Shown here piece after piece: positions 14,683 through 22,985 of a stretch of 64,000 nt of DNA. Both the position numbers and the translations under genes were made by a program. This stretch comes from Algoriphagus yeomjeoni. GTDB lineage: Bacteria; Bacteroidota; Bacteroidia; Cytophagales; Cyclobacteriaceae. The notes under the pieces were generated by a model. It made no database searches. It was not told the origin of the DNA and saw only the letters and a program-made list of their open reading frames with translations. Location: the NCBI RefSeq assembly GCF_003259505.1, contig NZ_QLLK01000006.1, positions 1-64,000 of the forward strand, written 5' to 3'. Within the stretch, counting starts at the first letter, position 1. Each line of letters begins with the position of its first letter.

Positions 14683-17154
14683 TCAACTTTTCAAAACCAC
14701 TTTTTGCTCTTCTCCATAAGTTCGGATTTCTACTTTGAGACTGGCATCCTTATCTGCTCGATCGAAGTTGCTGTCAGCAGTGATTACGTTCTCACCTTGA
14801 TTGATTTTAAGATCAGAAAGGTCAATTTCGTATTTGCGGATGATCTGCCAGTTGGCATCATATAAGACCAATTCTTTTCCTCCAGTATATTTTAAGGTTT
14901 GGCCTTCTTTGATGCTCACAGGTAGCTCTACTTTTTTGTATCCATTAATCTCAAGCGTAATAGCACTTACATCACAGCTCATGGCAGTCATAGTGAAATG
15001 CACCACTTGTTCCTTTCCCAGATTATTGAATTCTAAGGTAGAATATAAAGGTTCGCCTGGCTGTCTGATTTTCTTCTCATGAACGTAAATCTCTGAATAT
15101 ACTTCCTGCAGGTTCCATTCCGAACCGTTGATATTTTTAAGGGTGAATTCCTTGTCGCTATTCCGCATTGCTTCTTTCTGAGTTTCGGTAAATGAGTTGG
15201 AAATTCTCAATTTTTCCCAGTCTCCAATTAATTCTAAAATTTTGTCAGAGTTGCCATTTTGATCAACAGTTTCCAGATCGGCCACCAATGCATAACCCGC
15301 ATCATAACCCGCTGATTTGGCGAGCATCCATTCCATATCTTCCACGCTGGTTTCTGGGGTCATTTTAAACCAACCCAGCATGCCAGGCATGAAATTTCTT
15401 TGGAAATAGGCTTGATTGTTAAATCGGTATTCAGTCTGACTTTCGCGGAAACCTGCATACCAAGGTTCGCCCCAGTTCATACGACTGTAAATGTGCCAGA
15501 AAAAGTGAGTAGTACGACTGGCGTCAATGATCAAATGGTTCTTTAAGTCATCAGACAAATTAGTGTACCATGTGTAAGGCATCAAACTTTCACCGTAAGA
15601 GCCCAAACCAGTTGATCTGTTTCCTTCAAGACCATCAAAGGAAATTTGACGAAGTCCAGTCTGGTTGTATAAGTTTGCCATTGTGACTGACATTTCTTTG
15701 GTCAAATCGGCATCACTCAGGAATACTTTATACCCATGATCCAATAGCTTGGAGATCTTTTCTCCTGATTGGTGACTACTGGCTTTAGTGTCAAATGCTC
15801 CACGCTGACAATCCAGCAATTGCCAAGGAGATGCTTCCGAAACACTTCCATAGCGAATCAATTCCTCGCCGATCATTACTGTTTTTAAATTATTATTCTT
15901 CATTTGATTGAAGAATTCTGGCGACTCTATGGTGATGGTGGAAGCAGTCTCGTCTATGTCATCGACTAAGGTTGAACTTCCTACTTTGGCTAGTCTTTCA
16001 TCTGGAATTGGGGTAACGTAGGCATCATCTGTTTGGATGAAATTTGATAGGAAATGAGTACCTAAATAAACTCCCTCTTCAGCAGCTTTATCGACACATT
16101 CTTTTAGACCTTCGATTCCGTTTGGAAATTCACCTTTGTATAATTCGAATTGACCCCAGGTTTCAAATGTTTTTCCATAATGGTAAAGGTATTTCAATCC
16201 TGCCTTCTTGGTTAGTGCAATGGCCTCATCTACAGTTTCCTCAGTAAAATTGGTAATGAGATATGCTGCGGCTGCATTAGGATTTGTCTTCACCCATTCC
16301 CCATCAATCATCGGATGAGGAAGTCCCTCGGCGATTTCAATAGCCCCGATAGTTTCCAAAGTTTTTGGTTCAGGACTTCCAAAAAAAGCTATTTTGGAAC
16401 CAATAACTCCACCATCGTCATAAGGCGGGGCAACAATCATATCATGATCAACATCTGAGTATATTCTTTGAGTGGTTCTATTTCTAGTGTACGCTTGCAG
16501 AGAACTGCCATTTTGTAGAGGGGCAGCAGCTTCAATTCTATAAAGCACACTGCCATCTGATTCTGGATGCATATTGTCAGTTTCAGCTTCTCTTACGAAA
16601 TCAAATTCTGGCATACGATCACTTTCATTCCAAGGATATCCTCCTAGAGTCTTCAGGTTTAAGGCTTGAATGCCGATAGCAAAATCATCATCCCGCACCA
16701 CTCCGACTGTTTCAGAGATAGTTTTTTGAATGGTGGTTGGGAAGGGACCCCAAACTATTAATTCTATGTTTTCATTGTTGGTTATAGAAATTAACTCAAA
16801 TGTGAGGTGCGTTTCTTTTTCTTCCATCTTAACTTCTGCGACCACATCATTTTCAAAAGTCAAGTTTATGATGCCGTTTTCTATTGTCGCATATTTTGGA
16901 TAGATCATTTTATTATTGACCCGAATAGACATCAGAGGAGCTAGTGTGTCTTTGAGAATGTAATCTTTACCCGTGGTTGCATCAATAAGATTTACTACTG
17001 ACCCCTTGTCATTGATGGTCAAAGTAAGAGACCCTACAGTTTTATCGACAATTTTTGTTTGATCAGATGAGCAGGAAACTGCGATAAAACTGGCCAGAAA
17101 AAGGATTATTAATGGTAGTTGTTTCAGTTTGATCAAGTTGAGAAATCTATGCAT
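14683..17154 (-). CDS. large lipoprotein, putative glycoside hydrolase-like (unclassified)
   Basis: An 823-residue lipoprotein with a lipobox near VSC, used from the ATG at 17154 rather than 17187. The order appears to be an N-terminal beta-sandwich (about 30-270), a TIM-barrel core (about 290-680) and C-terminal beta-sandwiches. The barrel has aromatic, acid-rich strand ends such as YLYHYGKTFETWG, DGLEGNR, and IYSRMNWGEPW, like the catalytic clefts of glycosidases related to GH31/GH36/GH97-type enzymes. No CAZy family was recognised. It is probably displayed on the cell surface to act on a glycan. The acidic residues of DGLEG and NWGEP are candidates for catalysis by inference only. No SusC/SusD pair is adjacent, so it is not in a classical polysaccharide locus. 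Confidence 0.68.
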   Translation of the reverse strand: MHRFLNLIKLKQLPLIILFLASFIAVSCSSDQTKIVDKTVGSLTLTINDKGSVVNLIDATTGKDYILKDTLAPLMSIRVNNKMIYPKYATIENGIINLTFENDVVAEVKMEEKETHLTFELISITNNENIELIVWGPFPTTIQKTISETVGVVRDDDFAIGIQALNLKTLGGYPWNESDRMPEFDFVREAETDNMHPESDGSVLYRIEAAAPLQNGSSLQAYTRNRTTQRIYSDVDHDMIVAPPYDDGGVIGSKIAFFGSPEPKTLETIGAIEIAEGLPHPMIDGEWVKTNPNAAAAYLITNFTEETVDEAIALTKKAGLKYLYHYGKTFETWGQFELYKGEFPNGIEGLKECVDKAAEEGVYLGTHFLSNFIQTDDAYVTPIPDERLAKVGSSTLVDDIDETASTITIESPEFFNQMKNNNLKTVMIGEELIRYGSVSEASPWQLLDCQRGAFDTKASSHQSGEKISKLLDHGYKVFLSDADLTKEMSVTMANLYNQTGLRQISFDGLEGNRSTGLGSYGESLMPYTWYTNLSDDLKNHLIIDASRTTHFFWHIYSRMNWGEPWYAGFRESQTEYRFNNQAYFQRNFMPGMLGWFKMTPETSVEDMEWMLAKSAGYDAGYALVADLETVDQNGNSDKILELIGDWEKLRISNSFTETQKEAMRNSDKEFTLKNINGSEWNLQEVYSEIYVHEKKIRQPGEPLYSTLEFNNLGKEQVVHFTMTAMSCDVSAITLEINGYKKVELPVSIKEGQTLKYTGGKELVLYDANWQIIRKYEIDLSDLKINQGENVITADSNFDRADKDASLKVEIRTYGEEQKVVLKS

Positions 17155-17330
17155 GATTAGATTGGGGCTATTAGTGGGTAAATACATTTTCTTGGGGTAG
17201 ACTAAACTAATTAAAAATGCTTTGTCATTTTAATTCAAAGCTCCCGTATTATCAGAACTGTTATACTTTTAGGACTTTGACTACTATTATTTGAAAAAGC
17301 TATTTCAGGACGGGACAAGTACAAAAATAA

Positions 17331-17362
17331 AAAAATCCCGATCTGATCTGACCGGGATTTTT
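17331..17362 (-). terminator. intrinsic terminator of the DUF4397 gene
   Basis: AAAAATCCCG (17331-17340) and CGGGATTTTT (17353-17362) form a stem with a T run on either side. The hairpin lies 20 bp beyond the stop at 17382 and serves the minus-strand gene. Confidence 0.85.
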
Positions 17363-17381
17363 CATTGTGGAATTGGACTAC

Positions 17382-18080
17382 TTAGTAGTCTATATAGTTG
17401 GTCAATAATTGCAAATCAAGTTTTTTGGTATTTTCGGTGGACTGATTGTAGCCCCTAAGAACCAGTGTATAAACCCTATTTCCTATCAATTCTACGTTTG
17501 ATGCGGTAGCAAGCACTTCTCCTGTAGGTGAAACTACAGTTAGTTTGTAAGTGTCGGAATCCAGACTTTCGAAGTCTGAATTAGATTTGAATGCGATTCC
17601 TTCAAAGAATGGATCATCTACCTCATCAAGTTTTAGCGTGACCGACCCTGCATCAGGAGATAGGTTGATCATTCTGATTTGTGCCTCATCAGCATTTGGT
17701 TCGGACCAATCGTCATCTACCAGCACCGCATCCAATTCTCCCCCCTCTTCCAGTACAAACATCGAGTACACAGAATCTATCTTGATTTCGTACTCTTTCT
17801 CCAAAAGTGAAGTCAAAGAGTTTGGATCAGAGAATTTGAATAGTCTATCCCCAGGAAAGAAGTTTTGGTAGGCCAATACATCCTTGTACTTAATTGGCAA
17901 ATTATTTACCTGGTTTTGATCAGCATAGACAATTACGCCAGTATTGTTTGGGGCGCCATTGTAAATGGAAATATAACCTGCATCTGGAAAGTCCATCATA
18001 TCGTCGTTGTCCAGACAACTGGTTAATCCTAATGTTCCGGCTAGCAAGGCTACTGTCGCTAGTGATTTTAATTTCTTCAT
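17382..18080 (-). CDS. DUF4397 lipoprotein
   Basis: A 232-residue lipoprotein with lipobox LTSC near residue 22. The mature chain matches the DUF4397 layout: a strand with YISIYNGAPN near the start, then AQIRMINLSPDAGSVTLKL in the centre, and NRVYTLVLRG toward the end. DUF4397 proteins are envelope-located immunoglobulin-like proteins of unknown role, often in several copies per Bacteroidota genome. The start is taken at the ATG at 18080, which begins MKKLK and a standard signal peptide, rather than 24 bp upstream. It is likely a monocistronic gene. Confidence 0.85.
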   Translation of the reverse strand: MKKLKSLATVALLAGTLGLTSCLDNDDMMDFPDAGYISIYNGAPNNTGVIVYADQNQVNNLPIKYKDVLAYQNFFPGDRLFKFSDPNSLTSLLEKEYEIKIDSVYSMFVLEEGGELDAVLVDDDWSEPNADEAQIRMINLSPDAGSVTLKLDEVDDPFFEGIAFKSNSDFESLDSDTYKLTVVSPTGEVLATASNVELIGNRVYTLVLRGYNQSTENTKKLDLQLLTNYIDY

Positions 18081-18263
18081 TGCAAATGAATTTACACTCA
18101 TCATACGTATTTGTTGGTTTTAGTTTTAAATCAATACCAAGACGCGTGCGATGATATTTTCGCTACATAAATTAAGAGAATTTAAGCAAGTGGATTGGTT
18201 TACAAAGGATTATAATTATCGGAATGCACAGCTGAAGTCTATCTTGTGCTCATCTTAAAAAAC

Positions 18264-19232
18264 TTAATCTTTTGATAGATTAATTATCACATTTCCAATT
18301 TTCCTGCCTGAAATCACATATTCATAAGCTGATGGTATCTCGTCAAGCGGATATTCACGATCGATTAGAGGGTTAAAAAGTCCCGTTTCAATTTTGGATT
18401 TGATATAAGGAAGTGTTTTCGCTAAAGGATATGGAATAGGGAATTTGACTTTTTTACCACCAAAAAGAGGAGTGAAGATGGCATAGAGAACGTTTTGGGA
18501 ATAAGGTCCTAATTCAGATGAAATGTAGGTTCCGTTCTTCTCTAAAATTGGCTTACATTTTCCAAAAGTGCTTTTGCCAACTGAATCAAACACAAGGTCA
18601 TATTTTTCAACGCGCTGTGTGAAATCTTCTTTTGTGTAATCGACAACTTGATCAGCCCCACGTGAACGGATCAGATCAATGTTTTCTGTACTGCAAGTAG
18701 CTGTGATATGCACATCAAAAGTCCTCGCAAACTGCAGTAATGCTGACCCAATTGCACCTGTGGCGCCATTGATTAGGACTTTCTGTCCAGAACGAATTCC
18801 TGATTTAAGAATAAAAGAATGTGCATAATGCGCTCCCTCAAGACTGGCCACGGCCTGCGTGAAATCAATCGGGTCAGGTATGATGATGAGATTGTCTTTA
18901 GGAATCATGGCCATGTATTCAGCCTGTGATTCCAGTCCCATGTCCGTAAAACCAAAAACCCGTTGATCGACTTGAAATGAATCGATATTCTTCCCAATTG
19001 CAACCACTACACCAGCGAAATCAGTCCCCAAGACGATTTTTCTGGGTTTCACCAAACCTAACATTAAGTGCATGATAAAAGGCTTACCAGTCAAATTTGC
19101 GCAGTCTGTACGATTCACTGTGGTAGCAACAACTCGTATTAAAATTTCATCATCCTTTGGAACAGGTTTTTCGATTTCTTCAACAGTAATCGTATTTGGT
19201 GGACCGTATGATCTTCGGATGGCAGCTTTCAT
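18264..19232 (-). CDS. zinc-free MDR NAD(P)H-dependent oxidoreductase (quinone reductase-like)
   Basis: A 322-residue cytoplasmic protein of the medium-chain dehydrogenase/reductase superfamily. The GroES-like domain opens with MKAAIRRSYGPP and includes GTDFAGVVVAIG (about 70-82). The Rossmann domain has LINGATGAIGSALLQFA (about 155-175), which binds NAD(P)H. The catalytic-zinc ligands of alcohol dehydrogenases are absent, so it is likely a quinone- or enone-reducing type. It is encoded alone. The ATG at 19232 is preferred over 19265, because it gives the normal MKA opening. Substrate unknown. Confidence 0.9.
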   Translation of the reverse strand: MKAAIRRSYGPPNTITVEEIEKPVPKDDEILIRVVATTVNRTDCANLTGKPFIMHLMLGLVKPRKIVLGTDFAGVVVAIGKNIDSFQVDQRVFGFTDMGLESQAEYMAMIPKDNLIIIPDPIDFTQAVASLEGAHYAHSFILKSGIRSGQKVLINGATGAIGSALLQFARTFDVHITATCSTENIDLIRSRGADQVVDYTKEDFTQRVEKYDLVFDSVGKSTFGKCKPILEKNGTYISSELGPYSQNVLYAIFTPLFGGKKVKFPIPYPLAKTLPYIKSKIETGLFNPLIDREYPLDEIPSAYEYVISGRKIGNVIINLSKD

Positions 19233-19762
19233 TTGACTAGTTATTAAAAAAGAATCTGTGTTCAAAAGATGGGTTGTTTTTGATCATTTTTAAAATCCAT
19301 TGGATTCATTATGATTGGAAACTCAAGTGATTGAAATTCAACAAATGATAACTTCAAGGTTTATCATTTTTCAAATCTCCCCAGCAAAATATTGCCTATT
19401 GAAGCCAACGAGTTAGGATGAATTGTTAAAGTCAAGTTGAGGATTTTACCCAATTTGGGGAAAATAGATGACTCAGCTAACTGAATGGCTATTAATATTT
19501 TAAAAATACTTTTTATTTTATAGATAAAAATTCAATAATAGAATGCATTACCAGAACAGTGGAATTTGGTCTAAATACTGGTTTAAGGCGGTCTTCTTGA
19601 CTATTTTCGCTTCAGATTGAATGTAAAACACTAGGCCTTTGTTTGAATTTTAGTCGATTAGGAGCCAAAATAAATCTATAGGCTTGCTCAGTCTTCTATG
19701 GAATAGCGTTTGCGAAATTTATACTGTTATACTGAAAACCAAATACACTAAAATTGAAAATT
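19233..19762. other. 530-bp AT-rich intergenic region with one hairpin
   Basis: No gene is credible here. AAATGATAA (19343-19351) and TTATCATTT (19361-19369) are perfect inverted copies with a 9-bp loop, followed on plus by a T run. It looks like a terminator on the plus strand, though no plus-strand gene precedes it, so it may end a small untranslated transcript. The rest shows AT-rich stretches and no clear -7 box. Confidence 0.45.
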
Positions 19763-20566
19763 ATGAATGTTAAGATATTAGGTACAGCTGCTGCAGCTCT
19801 TTTGATTGCTATAAGTTGCCAACCGAAAAAAGCAGAGAATGAAGAAGTAGTTATGGAGGAAACAGAAATGACTGCACCGGCAGAAATCTCCATTGAGAAA
19901 TTCACAGATTCCCCTGCCTATGCCTCGTCGTCTTTAACTCTTAAAAATCCATCCAATACCACCATTGCAAAAGCAGGAGAAGTTGATTTTGCTTTTGATG
20001 TGAAGGATTACATGCTGGGTGAAGTAACTGAACGCAATGGAATGGCTGCGAATTTGGCCAATTCTGACAAAGGTCAGCATATCCATTTTATCTTGGATAA
20101 TGAGCCTTACTCAGCACACTACGAGCCAGAATTCAAAAGAGAAATGCCTGAAGGAACACATTACTTGGTTGCTTTCTTGAGCAGATCATATCATGAGTCA
20201 GTAAAGAATGCGAATTCATTTATTGCTAAGAAGATGGTTGTTGGAACTGCCAGCGATGATATGAATGTGGATTTTGACAAGCCTACTATGATCTATAGCC
20301 GTCCAAAAGGTGAGTATACAGGCGCTGATACAGAGAATTTATTGCTTGATTTCTTCTTGCTGAATACTACACTTTCTGAAGATGGAAATAAAGTAAGAGC
20401 TACCATCAACGGTCAGGAATTTATGATCACAGAATGGGCTCCTTATGTAATTAAAGGTCTACCAAAAGGTGAAGTGACTGTTAAATTGGAACTGCTTGAT
20501 GCTGATGGAAACTTGATCCCAGGTGGATTCAATGACGTGACCAGAACAGTGACGTTGAAAGACTAA
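19763..20566 (+). CDS. conserved lipoprotein of unknown function
   Basis: A 267-residue lipoprotein. The signal peptide ends at AISC, and an acidic stretch (about 22-45) links the lipid to the mature fold. The globular part contains GQHIHFILDN near residue 96, then LPEGTHYL-type strand EGTHYLVAFLSRSYHESVKN. This is a beta-sandwich feel close to DUF4399-like proteins, which carry HxHF-type loops. No function can be given. Codon use and the terminator 28 bp past the stop suit a single, well expressed gene. The frame opens nine bases earlier at TTG, but the ATG at 19763 starts the signal peptide. Confidence 0.72.
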   Translation: MNVKILGTAAAALLIAISCQPKKAENEEVVMEETEMTAPAEISIEKFTDSPAYASSSLTLKNPSNTTIAKAGEVDFAFDVKDYMLGEVTERNGMAANLANSDKGQHIHFILDNEPYSAHYEPEFKREMPEGTHYLVAFLSRSYHESVKNANSFIAKKMVVGTASDDMNVDFDKPTMIYSRPKGEYTGADTENLLLDFFLLNTTLSEDGNKVRATINGQEFMITEWAPYVIKGLPKGEVTVKLELLDADGNLIPGGFNDVTRTVTLKD

Positions 20567-20593
20567 TTAAGAGTTAAAAGCCTCCAACAATTA

Positions 20594-20625
20594 AACTCCG
20601 CGTGATTTATACACGGAGTTTTTTT
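20594..20625 (+). terminator. intrinsic terminator
   Basis: AACTCCG (20594-20600) and CGGAGTT (20614-20620), followed by a T run to 20625, lie shortly after the stop at 20566. Confidence 0.82.
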
Positions 20626-20654
20626 ATGAGGTTCTCACAGCGTCGCTGGGGCTT

Positions 20655-20687
20655 AACGTTTGAGGTCTTTTTCTGACCTCGAACGTT
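20655..20687. repeat. hairpin sequence between convergent genes
   Basis: AACGTTTGAGGTC (20655-20667) and GACCTCGAACGTT (20675-20687) are inverted and match at 12 of 13. It has no T run of length, so it is more like a dispersed intergenic hairpin than a terminator; it might still end the transcript of the gene at 20783. Confidence 0.45.
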
Positions 20688-20782
20688 TTGAATTTTGTCA
20701 ACACTCAATTTTTAATTTTTTTGCAATCAGCACTTATCTATTGAATAAGAAAATGTTGAAAGCTACTAACAGCTCAGACTAT

Positions 20783-21784
20783 CTAAACAGGAAAATATTC
20801 CGGAATCAGACTCTTAATTTTATCTAATGTCTCAGGCATAGAGAGTTCACTCATGCCACCAGCGGCATTTATATGTCCCCCTCCCTCAAAGTGAGCTGCA
20901 GCTAGGGTGTTTACTGGGTTGTCTTTGCCTTTTGATCTAAAAGATAGTTTGACCGTACCATCGCCTTCCGAAAGCATAATGGCTACTTTAATTCCTTTGA
21001 TGGAGAGAGCAAGGTTTGCAAGACTGTCAGTATCGCCCTTTTTGTAGTCATAAGTTGCCAATTCCTCTTTGGTCAGTGGAATGATTGCAACCGTATTCTC
21101 ATTCAAAATCTCCATCTTTTGAGACATCGCAAATCCTTGTAGGCGAAGCCGACTTGCTGTATTGGTATCATTTAGCAATTCATGAATCAGATGATGTTTG
21201 ACATCTGCAGCTAGCAATTTGGCAAGAACTTCATGAGTTCTCGGTTTGACGGAATTAAAGCGAAAGCTTCCCGTATCAGTCAGAATTCCTAAATACAGAG
21301 GAGTTCCGATTTTTTCATCCAATATTGCTTCATTTCCAGACTGCTCAATCAGCTCCACAATCAATTCTGCCGTGGAGGAAGCAGATGTTTCAGAAATCGT
21401 CAATGAAGTGAAGCCCTGCGGGTCTTGATGATGATCAATCATGATCAAGGTGCATGTAGCTGCTTCTAGCAATACTTGCATTTCCTTTCCCACCCGGTCA
21501 GTGGAATTGTAGTCCAAGCAAAAGATCAAGTCTGCCTCAATGAACGCTTTAGTGACTTTCTCAGGTTTTTGGTCCATCGTGATAATGGGAGACAGGTCAA
21601 TAAAGTCCAAAAAGTCAGGCGCTTTGTCAGGGTGGCAGATAGTGGCTTTTTTACCTAGCTTTTCTATAAAATGCAATAGCCCTAAAGAGGAGCCGACAGA
21701 ATCACCATCGGCAGATTTGTGGGCAGTAATAAGGATATTCGATGCCGCTAGGATTGCTGCTTCGATTTGTTTGTATTTGTTCAT
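20783..21784 (-). CDS. nrnA: DHH-family nanoRNase / pAp phosphatase (NrnA-like)
   Basis: A 333-residue cytoplasmic phosphoesterase. The DHH domain has HKSADGDSVGSS (about 21-32), DYNSTDR (about 100) and the family-naming DHH at about 118-120 (IDHHQDPQG). The DHHA1 domain near the end has GGGHINAAGG (about 301-310), which grips the nucleotide. NrnA degrades 2-4 nt RNA to mononucleotides and dephosphorylates 3'-phosphoadenosine 5'-phosphate with Mn2+. It stands in for oligoribonuclease in Bacteroidota. Length and motif order fit the family fully. A single gene, with no partners on either side. Confidence 0.92.
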   Translation of the reverse strand: MNKYKQIEAAILAASNILITAHKSADGDSVGSSLGLLHFIEKLGKKATICHPDKAPDFLDFIDLSPIITMDQKPEKVTKAFIEADLIFCLDYNSTDRVGKEMQVLLEAATCTLIMIDHHQDPQGFTSLTISETSASSTAELIVELIEQSGNEAILDEKIGTPLYLGILTDTGSFRFNSVKPRTHEVLAKLLAADVKHHLIHELLNDTNTASRLRLQGFAMSQKMEILNENTVAIIPLTKEELATYDYKKGDTDSLANLALSIKGIKVAIMLSEGDGTVKLSFRSKGKDNPVNTLAAAHFEGGGHINAAGGMSELSMPETLDKIKSLIPEYFPV

Positions 21785-21924
21785 GAAAGTGGGTTGTACT
21801 TGAGTTTAAAAAGATCAAGTAGGTGATATTCGTCTTTATGCAAAGGAACAAAAGTGTGCACGAATAAAAGGATAATGATTACGATTAATTCCTATTTGAA
21901 TGGACTTAGCGGTTAAAGCAGTTT

Positions 21925-22737
21925 TTATCTTTCAAGAGAAAACTTCTCCTCAACCTTTTTAAGATCTACATTTTGATCGATGGTAGTTAAAAATGAAATA
22001 AGCTCTCTTAGTATCCTGGGTTCGAACATGACTTTATAATAAGTTCTAAGGCCATTATGGTATAAGATTATGGTTTTGATAGCCCCATCACAACATAGCA
22101 TTTGATTTTGACCACCTTGCAGTGCTGTGATTTTTGACTGGATAATCAAATCCCTTAGCTCATCGAATAGTTTATCGGAGAGTGTACCCGTGAAATTCCC
22201 TGAACGTGCAGTGTCAGTCTCATTGAAGGACTTTTCCTTATAAAAATTGCTTGAGTATTTAAGAGTTTTGTCCGATGAAATCTCAAGATGTATGACTGGG
22301 CAGGATCCAAAACATGCAGACGTATGAAAAGTTAGCTTCTCAAAGACAAAAGAGCTGTCTTGAATGAATTCTTGATTAAAGAACGTTATTGCTTCGCTAG
22401 ACTTGAAAAGTCGTTTAGACGCTTCAGATACAGGTGTAGCGATTAGGAGACTATCATTCACTTCTTCAATTTTCAGGTCATATTTTACTACGTTTAGTTT
22501 TTTGTAATTATCTGAGCTAGAATAAAACCTCTCTTGAAAGCTTAGTATGTCATTTAGAAATTCTATATAGAGGTTTCGTGAATTTCCATTACTTGCTAGA
22601 TGGTTATCATTGTTTGTAGTATCGGAGATCGATAGTGTTTCGTTTTTTTCCGAGACCCAATTCCCCTTGACTGATTTTAGTTGCCCAAAGCAAAATTGAG
22701 AAAGCAAGACGAAGCTGAAGAGTAAAGTATTTCTCAT
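21925..22737 (-). CDS. DUF6438-like exported protein
   Basis: A 270-residue protein with a cleavable signal peptide (MRNTLLFSFVLLSQFCFG, cut near residue 18). The C-terminal half has TSACFGSCPVIHLEI and later CCDGAIKTI. This fits the DUF6438 pattern C-x-G-x-CP followed by strands. The two cysteines of CFGSC, plus CC later, may form disulfides in the periplasm. The N-terminal half is a variable, LIPE-like strand region. Function unknown. The start at ATG 22737 places the signal peptide at the very N-terminus. Confidence 0.7.
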   Translation of the reverse strand: MRNTLLFSFVLLSQFCFGQLKSVKGNWVSEKNETLSISDTTNNDNHLASNGNSRNLYIEFLNDILSFQERFYSSSDNYKKLNVVKYDLKIEEVNDSLLIATPVSEASKRLFKSSEAITFFNQEFIQDSSFVFEKLTFHTSACFGSCPVIHLEISSDKTLKYSSNFYKEKSFNETDTARSGNFTGTLSDKLFDELRDLIIQSKITALQGGQNQMLCCDGAIKTIILYHNGLRTYYKVMFEPRILRELISFLTTIDQNVDLKKVEEKFSLER

Positions 22738-22890
22738 GAAAGTGGATTTGAGATTCATGACAATGACGGTGATTTATCAAGGGGTGATACTTTACTTAAC
22801 TACTTTTAACTCATTCAGAGCCAAGTTCTGAAAAGACAGTTTTTACTTAATTTTCCATTGCAGCTCAGCTTTTACACTTCAATCTAATTT

Positions 22891-22918
22891 CCCTTGTCTG
22901 TGAGGACACAGACCAGGG
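22891..22918. repeat. 12-bp stem-loop, likely dispersed intergenic element
   Basis: CCCTTGTCTGTG (22891-22902) and CACAGACCAGGG (22907-22918) pair at 11 of 12 positions around an AGGA loop. No T run follows. It lies between the DUF6438 gene and the end of the kinase gene. Confidence 0.45.
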
Positions 22919-22985
22919 AGTCTGACCTCGGTGATGACATTCCAGATCATTAAGCTTTCTAATTTCAGCTTTCTGAATTTAAATC

